A DNA stretch of 64,000 bases from IMG/VR virus record IMGVR_UViG_3300038465_000039, positions 1-64,000 of that record; one strand, 5' to 3'. Both the position numbers and the translations under genes were made by a program. This document shows, one piece after another, positions 1-8,750 of this stretch. Position 1 is the first letter of the stretch. The number at the start of each line of letters is the position of its first letter. Under the pieces are notes generated by a model that saw only the letters and a program-made list of their open reading frames with translations, was not told the origin of the DNA and made no database searches. This stretch comes from a virus.

Positions 1-138
1 ACGGCCAACGAGCCTGATGGTCAGGTCCGCGGCATCCGCTATCAGCAATTGACCGCAATCCTTGCCGGGGCTATTCAGGAATTGAAGGCTGACAACGACA
101 ACCTGCGAGCGCGGCTTGACAAGCGTGCGGCAAACTGA
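1..138 (+). CDS. C-terminal end of a tail fibre protein (S74 chaperone tail), partial
   Basis: The window opens inside a reading frame of 45 codons that ends with TGA at 136-138. Its end (RYQQLTAILAGAIQELKADN, then DNLR) matches the last residues of the large fibre at 13457-18376, which has YQRLTAPIIEALRELKADN followed by DNLR. That segment is the final coiled coil of an intramolecular S74-type chaperone, which trims itself off after the fibre trimer folds. The gene is therefore most likely a second tail fibre whose body lies upstream of the window. The small gene at 151 follows after 12 bases. Confidence 0.7.
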   Translation, partial: TANEPDGQVRGIRYQQLTAILAGAIQELKADNDNLRARLDKRAAN

Positions 139-150
139 GGGAGAGACATC

Positions 151-507
151 ATGAAGCGACTATTTCTGGCGCTGGCGATTCTCTCCATGATCGGCCCCGC
201 AGCCCGCGCCGATATCCTGTTGCCGCCGGAGCGGTTCGACCATCCTTATCCCGATACGCGGGTACAGGAAATGTCCCTGCAAGAAGTCGAGCAGACCTGC
301 GACATGGAAAACCGGCACTCCGGCATCATGGCCTGCGTGCTGTTCTGGAGTTCGTACAAGGTCGGGGATACCTGCATTCAGGTGCTGCCGGTCATCGGGC
401 CGGGCGGGGTTTCGTTGCGCGATCGCGCACTGCTGCGGCGGCATGAGGACGGGCACTGCAATCAGGGGCCGCGCACGGGGCAGGAAGATCACGAGGGATG
501 GCGATGA
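151..507 (+). CDS. Secreted small protein with an HExGH metal-binding-like motif
   Basis: The 118-residue product starts with a clear Sec signal peptide (MKRLFLALAILSMIGPAARA), so it should be exported. The mature part has four Cys residues and a C-terminal RRHEDGHCNQGP segment. HEDGH fits the HExxH pattern of zinc metallopeptidases, but no third zinc ligand is obvious and the protein is much shorter than known peptidases. A GGGAGAG ribosome site lies 8 bases before the ATG. It overlaps the next gene by ATGA. The function is unknown; a role at the envelope during adsorption or lysis would fit the location. Confidence 0.6.
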   Translation: MKRLFLALAILSMIGPAARADILLPPERFDHPYPDTRVQEMSLQEVEQTCDMENRHSGIMACVLFWSSYKVGDTCIQVLPVIGPGGVSLRDRALLRRHEDGHCNQGPRTGQEDHEGWR

Positions 508-626
508 TTTGGCACACGTTCATGCTGCTGGTTTTGGTACTTGCAGCGGTGATGCTTGCGCCGATCCGGATCAAAGGTGATGCCGAGATCGCCGATGACA
601 TCCGCGAAGACTTAATCGGCGACTGA
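504..626 (+). CDS. Tiny single-span membrane protein
   Basis: This 40-residue ORF starts at the ATGA overlap with the preceding gene, which suggests translational coupling. Residues 4-20 (HTFMLLVLVLAAVMLAP) form one membrane span, followed by a short acidic tail (IADDIREDLIGD). No family is recognised. It may belong with the secreted protein upstream. Confidence 0.5.
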   Translation: MIWHTFMLLVLVLAAVMLAPIRIKGDAEIADDIREDLIGD

Positions 627-637
627 AAAATAACATC

Positions 638-1384
638 ATGGTCCCATCGGTCACCGAAAGCGCGGTCAACACCGCGCTCGGCAACCTGTTGCAGGCGATG
701 CTGCCGCAGTTCGCGGCTGGACAGATCGTCGTCGGACAGACCAATCGTGTTGCGTCTCCGGAAGGTGACTACCTGGTGTTCTGGCCGCTTCGGCGGCCGC
801 GGCTCGGTACCGACATCGAGACACCAGTCGACGCGGTATTCACAGGCACCATCACGCCTATCGATGCCAACACGGCAACACTCGACATCACCGCGGTCAA
901 CCCGAATTTCAGCGGCGAACTATCGATCGGTTCCGTCATCTTCGGCGTCAACGTAGCAAGCAACACGACGGTCACCGCTCTGGGAACCGGTACCGGGGGC
1001 ATCGGGACCTATATCGTCAAGCCCTCGCAGACCATCGGCAGCGAGACACTTTCCGCTGGTGTGATCGATATCGACCAGTCGACTGAGATCGTTTTTCAAA
1101 TTGATTGCCATGGACCCAGCAGTGGTGACACGGCTCAGGTGATATCGACGCTGTTCCGCTCAAGCTTCGCGACGACGTATTGTGCGCAGAACAGCCCGAT
1201 CATTTCACCGCTCTACTGCGCTGATCCAAGGCAGATGGTGTTCACTACGGCAGCTCAGCAATTTGACGAGCGATATATTGTCGAGGCGCATCTTCAAATC
1301 GTTCCCGTGATTGCGATTCCGCAAGAGTTCGCTGCGGCAGCAACTGTTGACGTCGTGAACGTCGAAGCAACCTATCCAGAATAG
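638..1384 (+). CDS. Tail terminator / neck protein, gp12-like (LIC_12616 family)
   Basis: The 248-residue protein has the start (VNTALGNLLQAMLP, then GQIVVGQTNRV) and end (FDERYIVEAHLQIVP) typical of the phage neck terminator family, which caps the tail tube and joins it to the head. It sits directly before the sheath gene, as expected. Residues about 67-142 are a foreign-looking insert ending in [19 protein letters not shown]. Relatives of this beta-rich module are also inserted in the sheath and baseplate J proteins. The core family call is from pattern recognition only. Confidence 0.65.
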   Translation: MVPSVTESAVNTALGNLLQAMLPQFAAGQIVVGQTNRVASPEGDYLVFWPLRRPRLGTDIETPVDAVFTGTITPIDANTATLDITAVNPNFSGELSIGSVIFGVNVASNTTVTALGTGTGGIGTYIVKPSQTIGSETLSAGVIDIDQSTEIVFQIDCHGPSSGDTAQVISTLFRSSFATTYCAQNSPIISPLYCADPRQMVFTTAAQQFDERYIVEAHLQIVPVIAIPQEFAAAATVDVVNVEATYPE

Positions 1385-1407
1385 GCTTTCCCGAGAGGAC
1401 CAGAAAA

Positions 1408-3405
1408 ATGTCGAGTATACCGGCTTCATACAGCGTCATCTCGCAGCCGAGCGTCCTTAACCAGGGCGGCAATGCGCTGAACCTGAACGGGCTCTGTGTG
1501 TCCGAAAACACCAGAATCCCGATCGGGGTCGTGCTGTCGTTCCCGACCGGGGCGGCGGTGACATCATACTTCGGTTCGGCTTCCGCGGAATCCGTTCTCG
1601 CCAACGGCGGTCAAACCGGAGCCGGGAACCCGGCCGGAACCGGCTATTTCGGCGGTTCCCTCGGTGCCACGGCTACTCCTGGGGCGATGTTGTTCGCACA
1701 ATACCCCGCCACGGCCGTAGCAGCGTATCTCAGAGGGGGAAACGTCGCGGCGGCACTTACCCTAGCCCAACTCCAAGCCCTCTCAGGGAGCCTTACAGTC
1801 GTCATGGACGGCTACTCCCATGTCATCAGTTCGATCAATTTTGCCGCCGACAACAGCTTCTCGGCGGTGGCGGCGGCAATCCAAGCCGCTTTCACGGATC
1901 CAACCGAGGCATCCTTCACGGCGTCGATCGGTGCCAGCTTCACGGGTTCGCAGTCCGGGACCAATCTGACCACGACATCGGTCACCGGCCTGATTTCGAT
2001 CGGCGACGTCATCGCCGGCACCGGAGTTGCTAGTGGTACAACGATCGTCTCGCAAACTTCGGGGACGACCGGGGGTGCAGGGGTGTATGTCACAAGCTTG
2101 TCCGGTACGGCCTCGAGCGCTTCCTGCACGGCTACCTCTACCGTTCTGGATGTCACCGTAGAGGCCAGTGGTACGATTGCGATCGGTCAGACATTGGCCG
2201 GCACCAGCGTCACGGGCACGCCGGTCATCACCGCGCAACTGGGCGGCACGACCGGTGGCGTTGGCACCTACCGTATCAGCGGGACCGGTTTGCAGATCGC
2301 CAGCGAGGCCATGACAGCGATCGCCACGGCACCCGTGGTCACCTATGATTCGGTCTCAGGGGCCTTCGTCATTACATCCGGCATCACCGGTGTTCCGTCG
2401 ACGTCGGCCTACGCCACCGGGACGCTTGCCGCATCGCTTCTGCTGACATCGGCCACCGGTGCTGTTCTGTCACAAGGTGCCGCGGCAACTACACCCGCCG
2501 CGTTCATGGCATCGATCCTGAATCTGACGACCAATTGGGCGACGTTCTTTACGTCATTCGATCCGGATGGTGGTTCGGGCAACACGCAGAAGCTCGCCTT
2601 CGCGGCTTGGACCGACAGTGTTGCACCTCGTTATGCTTACCTGGCGTGGGATACCGACATCACGCCAACCGCAAGCGTGCCGGCGAGCTCATCGCTCGGC
2701 TATCAGGTCACGCAGACCCTGAACTATTCCGGTACAGCCCCGATTTACGAACCCGTCGATCTCAATCACGCTGCGTTTGTTTCTGGAGCAATCGCCGCGA
2801 TTGATTTCAACGCTCCGAATGGTCGGACGACTCTGGCTTACCGAACCCAGACCGGACTCGGTGCGGCTGTCACCACACAAACCGCAGCGGTCAATCTTGG
2901 CGGCAACCCACTTTCCAATGGATCATTCGGCAACGGCTACAACTTCGTCGGGTTCTTTTCTCTTCCGAACCAGAACTCGATCAACTTTCAGCGTGGCACG
3001 ATTTCGGGGCCGTATCAATGGATTGATTCCTACGTCAATCAGATATGGTTGTCGTCGCTGTTACAGAGCACCGCCTACAACTACATGCTTGCCGTCAAGT
3101 CGTTTCCTTACACGACTTCCGGTTATGCTAATTTCGAGTTGGCATTCAACGGACCGATCCAGCAAGGTTTGACCTTCGGTGCTTATTCCGCGGGGGTCAC
3201 GCTGTCATCGGCACAGATCGCGGAGGTCAATCTTCAGGCCGGCGCCAACATCGCGCCGACGCTCCAGACACAAGGATACTATTTCCAAGTTATCGATCCC
3301 GGTGCAACGATCCGCGCTTCAAGAGGGTCGCCGATTGTAACATTTTGGTATGTAGATTCTGGCTCGGTGCAGTCATTGACGATTGGCTCTGTCGCAGTTG
3401 GATGA
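1408..3405 (+). CDS. Contractile tail sheath protein, DUF3383 family
   Basis: At 665 residues this protein carries the DUF3383 signature in its C-terminal half, for example NGRTTLAYRTQTGLGA, ANGYNFVG-like GNGYNFVGFF and PYQWIDSYVNQIWL. DUF3383 proteins are sheath subunits of myoviruses such as Pam3 and BcepB1A-like phages. The N-terminal part matches the family start. Residues about 169-307 are two tandem beta-rich inserts of the GTTGGAGVY type, which make this sheath longer than a bare DUF3383 protein and would decorate the tail surface. A GAGAGG ribosome site precedes the ATG. The next structural gene is separated by an HNH endonuclease gene. Confidence 0.85.
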   Translation: MSSIPASYSVISQPSVLNQGGNALNLNGLCVSENTRIPIGVVLSFPTGAAVTSYFGSASAESVLANGGQTGAGNPAGTGYFGGSLGATATPGAMLFAQYPATAVAAYLRGGNVAAALTLAQLQALSGSLTVVMDGYSHVISSINFAADNSFSAVAAAIQAAFTDPTEASFTASIGASFTGSQSGTNLTTTSVTGLISIGDVIAGTGVASGTTIVSQTSGTTGGAGVYVTSLSGTASSASCTATSTVLDVTVEASGTIAIGQTLAGTSVTGTPVITAQLGGTTGGVGTYRISGTGLQIASEAMTAIATAPVVTYDSVSGAFVITSGITGVPSTSAYATGTLAASLLLTSATGAVLSQGAAATTPAAFMASILNLTTNWATFFTSFDPDGGSGNTQKLAFAAWTDSVAPRYAYLAWDTDITPTASVPASSSLGYQVTQTLNYSGTAPIYEPVDLNHAAFVSGAIAAIDFNAPNGRTTLAYRTQTGLGAAVTTQTAAVNLGGNPLSNGSFGNGYNFVGFFSLPNQNSINFQRGTISGPYQWIDSYVNQIWLSSLLQSTAYNYMLAVKSFPYTTSGYANFELAFNGPIQQGLTFGAYSAGVTLSSAQIAEVNLQAGANIAPTLQTQGYYFQVIDPGATIRASRGSPIVTFWYVDSGSVQSLTIGSVAVG

Positions 3406-3418
3406 TAACAAATGATGC

Positions 3419-4168
3419 ATGAAAAATTGCATCGAATGCGGCAAGGAAATTGTAGGCAGGCGCAAGCATGCCAAACGGTGCCTTGCGTGCTCGGAAGTCA
3501 GGAACAAATCCAAACGTCGCGAAGGAAGATCGCGTCGGTGGAGAGAGAGGCCCAAAAGGCTTTGGAAATGTGTTGACTGCGGAGATGACGCCGATGAAAG
3601 GTCTAAGCGGTGTCCGGCATGCAAGAAAGCTAGAAATTCTATCACTCGCAAAGAGGCTTCGAAACGCTGGCAACTCAGGAACCCGGAGAAGGTTGCCGCC
3701 CAAAACCGCGCGCCATCGAAGAAAGTATATAATGACGGATATCGCGATAGAAATAGAGCGAAGTGCAACGAGAGAGTGGCGACTTGGGCTGAGAACAATC
3801 GGGAACGACGGAAAGCAACTCAAAAAATTTACTATGAAAATAACAAAGACGAGATAAAGCGCAAATATCAAATTTGGACAATCGACAATCGAGACAAGAA
3901 CTGCGCGCGAGCCGCGCGTAGGCGTGCAGCCAAGATGCAGGCCACGCCGTCATGGGCTGACATCGACAAGATAGGTTTCATTTATGCTGAAGCTCAGCGT
4001 ATCTCGCGCGAGACAGGTATCGTTCATCACGTGGATCATATCTATCCTCTCCGGTCCAAATTCATGTGTGGGCTTCACGTCGAGACCAACCTGCAGATTC
4101 TTCCCGCCAAAGAAAACCTGTCTAAATCGAATCATCGGTGGCCTTCCCAGCCATGCGACAAACTTTGA
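3419..4168 (+). CDS. HNH homing-type endonuclease inserted in the tail gene cluster
   Basis: The 249-residue protein begins with two zinc-ribbon-like CxxC pairs (NCIECGKE, CLACS) and a third and fourth pair (CVDCGDD, CPACKK), followed by a very basic linker rich in Arg and Lys. The C-terminus has a compact HNH core: HHVDHIYPLRS, then HVETNLQILPAKENLSKSN. Free-standing genes of this kind are homing endonucleases that cut uninvaded relatives and spread by gene conversion. It sits between sheath and tube genes, which are normally adjacent, and its DNA is richer in A and T than its neighbours, both signs of recent insertion. Confidence 0.85.
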   Translation: MKNCIECGKEIVGRRKHAKRCLACSEVRNKSKRREGRSRRWRERPKRLWKCVDCGDDADERSKRCPACKKARNSITRKEASKRWQLRNPEKVAAQNRAPSKKVYNDGYRDRNRAKCNERVATWAENNRERRKATQKIYYENNKDEIKRKYQIWTIDNRDKNCARAARRRAAKMQATPSWADIDKIGFIYAEAQRISRETGIVHHVDHIYPLRSKFMCGLHVETNLQILPAKENLSKSNHRWPSQPCDKL

Positions 4169-4180
4169 GGAGCCGTCGTC

Positions 4181-4618
4181 ATGTCGATAACCAGCGCTAA
4201 TTCCAGCATTAACATCTCCGTTCCGATCATCTATCCTAACGGTTACGAGCTACAGCGATTCTCAACCGACGACATCTATAGTGCGGGCCAGGTCCGCCGA
4301 AACATCACGAAGATGGGCGTCGATGGTTACCAGTCGGCAGGTAAGGTTTGGGTGTCTAGATCGGTCACCTATCATTTTCAGCCGGATTCGCCATCATGCG
4401 ATTTCTTCGATGTCTGGGGTCAGACCGAGGACCAACTCAACGATACATTGATCGCGAGCGGTCTCATCGTGCTGCCAGGTATCCAGAAGAAATTCACGAT
4501 GGTCCGCGGCGCTCTTGGTGAATGCTCTCCAATTCCCGGGGCTGGACAGACATTGAAGGAACGGACTTTTGAGGTCGTCTGGAATCTTCTGATCCCGGCG
4601 CCATATACCGGAATCTGA
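4181..4618 (+). CDS. Putative tail tube protein
   Basis: This 145-residue protein lies in the tube position of a DUF3383-type tail cluster, after the sheath and before the tail assembly chaperones. Its sequence is beta-rich with no signal peptide or membrane span (for example SAGKVWVSRSVTYHFQ). I do not recognise a named domain with certainty, so the call rests mainly on gene order and size, both normal for tube proteins. The ribosome site is GAGGAG before the ATG. Confidence 0.55.
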   Translation: MSITSANSSINISVPIIYPNGYELQRFSTDDIYSAGQVRRNITKMGVDGYQSAGKVWVSRSVTYHFQPDSPSCDFFDVWGQTEDQLNDTLIASGLIVLPGIQKKFTMVRGALGECSPIPGAGQTLKERTFEVVWNLLIPAPYTGI

Positions 4619-4619
4619 T

Positions 4620-5060
4620 ATGCGGAAAGAACTCTACGTCACCATTGATGAGCCCGGACGTGACATCGGCAAGGTCTACAAACTCATCGAGGCTCCCGCG
4701 ATTCAGGCCGACAAATGGGGCATCCGCGCCATGTTGGCGCTGAATCGCACTGGTGCGCAGATTCCAGATGAGATCATGAAGCTGGGCTTGATCGGAATTT
4801 TGGTCGTCGGTGTCCACAAGCTCAAGGGTGTCCTCTGGGAAGATCTTGAACCGCTGATCGATGAGATGTTGTCGTGTGTCGAGATAGTCCCGACACCATC
4901 GCAGCGAAACGTCACCCGGAAATTGTTCACCGCTCCGGATGATATCGAGGAAGTCTCGACGCTTTCAACACTGCGCATGGAGGTGTTCAGGCTACACACA
5001 AATTTTATTCAGAGCGACAACCCATCGAAATCCCAAGACGGAGCGGCGGCCGCAGCGTAA
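4620..5060 (+). CDS. Tail assembly chaperone, upstream frame (G-like)
   Basis: The 146-residue product lies between tube and tape measure, the standard place for tail assembly chaperones, and ends in a low-complexity Ala tail. Near its 3' end the heptamer AAATTTT (5000-5006) is read as A AAT TTT, the canonical X XXY YYZ slippery pattern. From there the -1 frame is open into the next ORF, so a G-GT type fusion can be made. The 0-frame protein would be the G-like form. It would coat the tape measure protein during tail assembly. Confidence 0.7.
   Translation: MRKELYVTIDEPGRDIGKVYKLIEAPAIQADKWGIRAMLALNRTGAQIPDEIMKLGLIGILVVGVHKLKGVLWEDLEPLIDEMLSCVEIVPTPSQRNVTRKLFTAPDDIEEVSTLSTLRMEVFRLHTNFIQSDNPSKSQDGAAAAA
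5000..5006 (+). promoter_or_regulatory. Candidate -1 programmed ribosomal frameshift site
   Basis: AAATTTT sits in frame as A AAT TTT within the chaperone gene. A slip by one base leads into the frame of the ORF at 5060-5227, and I read that frame codon by codon from 5003 to 5062 with no stop. Lambda-like and many myovirus tail chaperone pairs use the same mechanism. Confidence 0.65.
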
Positions 5061-5227
5061 TGGACTACCCGAATGCGTCTTCTGTAATTGCAGCGGCACT
5101 TTCCACCGGAATGACGACGATGGGCGAACTCTCGACGGTTTTGTCGATCGAGGACTGCTATCTGATGATCGAGGTTTCGGCGGTCAACAATTATAATAGT
5201 CGGCCACCTGAGACGAAGACGAGGTAG
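5060..5227 (+). CDS. Tail assembly chaperone, second frame (T-like extension)
   Basis: This 55-residue ORF starts at a TAATG overlap with the first chaperone frame. Its sequence (LSTVLSIEDCYLMIEVSAVN) resembles the T-like segment of tail chaperone pairs, which recruits other tail proteins. It is reached either by reinitiation or, more likely, by the -1 frameshift at 5000-5006, giving a fusion with the upstream frame. Being in the -1 frame and directly before the tape measure gene supports that reading. Confidence 0.6.
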   Translation: MDYPNASSVIAAALSTGMTTMGELSTVLSIEDCYLMIEVSAVNNYNSRPPETKTR

Positions 5228-5231
5228 TCAA

Positions 5232-6926
5232 GTGGATATTGACGAACTTGTCGTAAAACTTTCGTTGGACCCGTCAAAATTTACCGCCGGCCAGAAAGAA
5301 GCGCTCGACTCGTTTCGTAAAACCGAAGAGGAGTTCACGAAGCGCCTCTCCAATCTCGAAGCTAAAAACAAGAACGTCGCCTATTCGTTCGGTGATGTCA
5401 CGCATGCCGCAGAGGGATTGTTCGGAGCACTCGCCGGTGCCGGCATGGTGGCGTTCGCACATGATGCGATAAATTCTGCGGCGGCCTCTCAGCGAATGGC
5501 GACGAACATCGGTATAGCCCGCAATGAACTCGATGCTTTTGGAAAAGTCATCGAGCGTAACGGTGGCAACGCCGACAGCGCCGCTGCATCTCTCAAGTCT
5601 TATGCCGACGCTGTTCAGAAATGGAGAACCGGGCACGGAGATACTGAGTTCTTGACAGGCATCAGTCAGATCGGTGGAGCAGATATCAACAAGGCAAGCC
5701 CGCTGGAGATAGTCGAAAAGTTTGCAAAATTTGCCGAAACTCATAACGCGCAACAGATAAACCAGACCGGTGCCAGACTTGGCATGTCGCAGGAAATAAT
5801 CAACACAGTTATCGGTGGATTGAAGAGGTTTCAGGATCAGTATCAGGACGCGATGAAGGTTGTTCTCAGTCCCGAACAAAATAAGAGGTTGGCGGACAAT
5901 CAGGAGGCTTGGGTTAAGCTTGGTCAGGCACTCGAGTTTGTATCGAAGAGCGGACTTTCCGATATTGCGCCGGCATTGAAGGGTTTTGCGACTGAAGCCG
6001 AATATCTCATACGTCAGAATCCAGCCCTAGCCAAAGGCACTTTGGCTGTTTCAGCTGGTATAATCGCGATCTCCACATCGCTTGCAACACTTTCCGCGAC
6101 GCTGGCAGTATTCGGCGCACGAACGCCGGCGTTGTGGGTTTTGCGATTACTTGGGCTGGTGAGCCTGCCCGCTGCAGCAGTTGCCGTGAGCGCCGGTGCC
6201 GCGGCTGGAATTACAAGCCAAGTGATGGGTGACGCCAAAGCAAAGGAATGGGATGACGCTCATCCATGGCTCAAAAAAATAGACGCATTCTTTGGTTTGG
6301 CTGGCGCTGGCGGTGCGCCAACTCCCGGAGGCGGCGGCGGTGGGTCGGTGCGCGATGCTGGTATGGCCTATTTCAAGTCGCAGGGATGGAGTGATGTACA
6401 CGCCGCGGCGATCATGGCGAACGCACAAGGGGAAAGCTCGTTCAATCCTAACGCGAGCAACGATGTCGGCGGTGGCCACAAAGGACTTTTCCAGTGGGGC
6501 AAGAGTCGTCGGCAACAGATACTTGCGGGGACTGGAATCGACGTCTGGAATGCTACGGCGCAGAAGCAGTTCGAGGCCGCTCAGTGGGAGTTAACTCACA
6601 CCGAGAAAGCGTCCGGGGAAGGGCTAAAGAAATACAACGATCCCGGCATGGGTGCGGCGTTCTTTGATTATTCCTTTGAGCGCAGCGGAGATAGTACCGA
6701 GCAGCAAGCGAAACGTGGGCGGATGGCGCGAAATATATTCGACCAGCACCGCCTCTCCGGAGACGGAGGCGGTAACACCATGCAGATAGCCTCAGTCTCG
6801 GTCAACATCACGCCGCCTCCCGGTACGACTAATCCTCGCGAGTTCGGCCGGTTGACCGGCCAAGCGCTTCAGGACTATGCGAAGTCGATCGCCAACAACG
6901 CCAACAGCGGCCAAACGAAGCAGTAG
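5232..6926 (+). CDS. Tail tape measure protein with tail lysozyme domain
   Basis: At 564 residues this is a short tape measure, implying a short tail if length scales as usual. The N-terminal part is helical and charged. Residues about 266-333 are strongly hydrophobic and Ala-rich, typical of tape measures. Residues about 368-493 match the phage tail lysozyme domain: GWSDVHAAAIMANAQGESSF is the helix with the likely catalytic Glu, followed by GHKGLFQWG. The lysozyme would cut peptidoglycan locally during DNA injection. Translation starts at GTG, 4 bases after the chaperone stop. Confidence 0.85.
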   Translation: MDIDELVVKLSLDPSKFTAGQKEALDSFRKTEEEFTKRLSNLEAKNKNVAYSFGDVTHAAEGLFGALAGAGMVAFAHDAINSAAASQRMATNIGIARNELDAFGKVIERNGGNADSAAASLKSYADAVQKWRTGHGDTEFLTGISQIGGADINKASPLEIVEKFAKFAETHNAQQINQTGARLGMSQEIINTVIGGLKRFQDQYQDAMKVVLSPEQNKRLADNQEAWVKLGQALEFVSKSGLSDIAPALKGFATEAEYLIRQNPALAKGTLAVSAGIIAISTSLATLSATLAVFGARTPALWVLRLLGLVSLPAAAVAVSAGAAAGITSQVMGDAKAKEWDDAHPWLKKIDAFFGLAGAGGAPTPGGGGGGSVRDAGMAYFKSQGWSDVHAAAIMANAQGESSFNPNASNDVGGGHKGLFQWGKSRRQQILAGTGIDVWNATAQKQFEAAQWELTHTEKASGEGLKKYNDPGMGAAFFDYSFERSGDSTEQQAKRGRMARNIFDQHRLSGDGGGNTMQIASVSVNITPPPGTTNPREFGRLTGQALQDYAKSIANNANSGQTKQ

Positions 6927-6929
6927 CGC

Positions 6930-7526
6930 ATGGCAAATGGTCTTCCTCCGCTTCCTCCCGGCGTCAACGTTTTTGTCGATGTCGCGCTGCTGACTGCGGA
7001 TGCGGTATCGTTGCCGAGTCAAGCAAACCAGGAATGGGGTCTCTATCTCAATGGTGTCCCCGTTGTCGTCGCCGACAACTTACTGACGTTCGGGTTCAAG
7101 AAGGGTGCCAGAATATCGAAGTACCCGCAGGAGCAGGGAGCCTTTGCGAGCTACAACAAAGTGACGAACCCGGCTGAACCAACGCTTCGTTACTCGACGG
7201 GCGGATCGGTTGCAGATCGAAAGGTGTTCTTGGCTTCGGTCGCACCGCTGATCAACGATCTAAATCTCTATGATATCGTGACACCGGAAGTTACCTATCC
7301 GAACTACAACGTCATCGACTACGACTACGACCGCAACGCCGATAACGCAGGTCTCTTGGAAGTCGATGTCCGGGTCGAGGAGATCGTCGTCGCCGGCGCT
7401 TCGACTTTCAGCAATACGTCCCAACCGAGCGATCAATCTCAGGTCGATCAGGGCACGCTGAATCCAGGAATAGCGATCAATCCGATCAATGCCACTTTTG
7501 ACCAACGATTCGGCGCGATTGGATAG
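6930..7526 (+). CDS. Baseplate/tail protein, possibly Dit-like
   Basis: The 198-residue protein follows the tape measure by 3 bases and precedes the plug protein, the place of a distal tail or hub-ring protein in Pam3-like phages. It contains WGLYLNGVPVVVADNLLTFG and a region poor in Cys that looks beta-rich. I recognise no decisive motif, so the Dit-like reading is an inference from position. Confidence 0.5.
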   Translation: MANGLPPLPPGVNVFVDVALLTADAVSLPSQANQEWGLYLNGVPVVVADNLLTFGFKKGARISKYPQEQGAFASYNKVTNPAEPTLRYSTGGSVADRKVFLASVAPLINDLNLYDIVTPEVTYPNYNVIDYDYDRNADNAGLLEVDVRVEEIVVAGASTFSNTSQPSDQSQVDQGTLNPGIAINPINATFDQRFGAIG

Positions 7527-7532
7527 AGATAA

Positions 7533-7841
7533 ATGCTGATCGTTCCATTGCAACCTATTCCAAATCAGACATTGCAAATAGTGCTGGCAAATCAAAACTG
7601 TCAGCTATCGGTCTACCAGACGCCGGGCGGTCTCTTTATGGATGTCGAGGTCAACGATGCACCGATCAAGATCGGAACGATTTGCCAGAACTTGAATCGC
7701 ATCATCAGAAATCTCTACCTCGGTTTTGTTGGCGATTTTGTTTTCTTCGATAACAGCGGGACTGACGATCCTGTCTATTCCGGTCTGGGTTCACAGTTTC
7801 AGCTTTACTACCTGACTGCTGCCGAGGCCGGTGACGTATGA
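7533..7841 (+). CDS. Baseplate plug protein, Pam3 gp18-like
   Basis: This 102-residue protein matches the small plug family by its layout: an N-terminal IVPLQPIPNQTLQIVL strand, then CQLSVYQTPGGLFMDVEV and a C-terminal GFVGDFVFFDNSGTDDPVYS. In cyanophage Pam3 the plug closes the baseplate centre. The stop overlaps the next ATG (ATGA), so it is translated together with the hub protein. Confidence 0.7.
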   Translation: MLIVPLQPIPNQTLQIVLANQNCQLSVYQTPGGLFMDVEVNDAPIKIGTICQNLNRIIRNLYLGFVGDFVFFDNSGTDDPVYSGLGSQFQLYYLTAAEAGDV

Positions 7842-8749
7842 GTTTCGTAAAACGAAATCTTGGGTTCACATTCCAGTTCGGGATCGGGACCAACGGTGCC
7901 GGTGGTTACAATACCGTCCAACTCCCGGACGGTCTTTGGGCAACGGTGAAGATCACTCAACAAGGTGGTCCGGCTTTCAATGAAGCCAACATCCGTATCT
8001 TTGGAATGCAGCAGTCCACGATGAACCGTCTATCGCGCATCGGCCTCCAGCCGGCTGCGATGAAGAACAATATCGTAACTGTGACCGCAGGAGAACTCGG
8101 CGGCAATATGCCGATAGCTTTTGTCGGCGGCATCAAGGAAGCATTCCCGGATTTTTCCAATCCGACTGAAGCCGCGATGACAATCAGCGCTGATACCGGA
8201 ACACTTGATGCGTTGAAACCGTGCTTGCCGACGAGCTATGCGGGTAGCACAAACGTCGTCGATATCATGCAGTCTCTTGCAAAGCAGATGGGCTACACGC
8301 TGGAAAACAATGGCGTCACCGGGCAACTGACTGACCCGTATCTTCCAGGCAGCGCCAGAGATCAGGCCGTCGCAGCCGCAGCGCAAGCCGGCATCTACGT
8401 CTACTTCGAAAATACCAATGGCGTGATGTCGATTGTGCCGATGGATAGTTCAAGAAACACAACGGCACCGACAATATCACCCAACCAGGAAATGGTCGGC
8501 TATCCGGCTTATGTCGGCCCCGGAATGATCTCTCTGAAAACCGAGTACAATCAAAATATCAAAGTGCTTGGGAATATTGTCGTCAAGGATTCTATCGTTA
8601 ACAGTTCTGGTTCGGGTAGGGGTGCCAACACATCGAATGGCGCCAACGGGACGTGGCGCGTCATGCAACTAGCTCATGATCTTTCGACGTTGCCTGATGG
8701 GCCGTGGTTCACCGAGATTCCGTTAGCGCAACTAACGTCGCTTCAATAG
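7838..8749 (+). CDS. Baseplate hub protein
   Basis: The 303-residue protein lies between the plug and spike genes. Features typical of hub proteins of the gp27/gp44 kind are visible: an early FGMQQSTMNRLSRIG segment, a central stretch on solving a short cyclic domain (TNVVDIMQSLAKQMGYTLEN) and a C-terminal region with EYNQNIKVLGNIVVKDS. It probably forms the trimeric ring that carries the spike. The family is inferred from these features and gene order. Confidence 0.65.
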   Translation: MSFVKRNLGFTFQFGIGTNGAGGYNTVQLPDGLWATVKITQQGGPAFNEANIRIFGMQQSTMNRLSRIGLQPAAMKNNIVTVTAGELGGNMPIAFVGGIKEAFPDFSNPTEAAMTISADTGTLDALKPCLPTSYAGSTNVVDIMQSLAKQMGYTLENNGVTGQLTDPYLPGSARDQAVAAAAQAGIYVYFENTNGVMSIVPMDSSRNTTAPTISPNQEMVGYPAYVGPGMISLKTEYNQNIKVLGNIVVKDSIVNSSGSGRGANTSNGANGTWRVMQLAHDLSTLPDGPWFTEIPLAQLTSLQ

Positions 8750-8750
8750 A

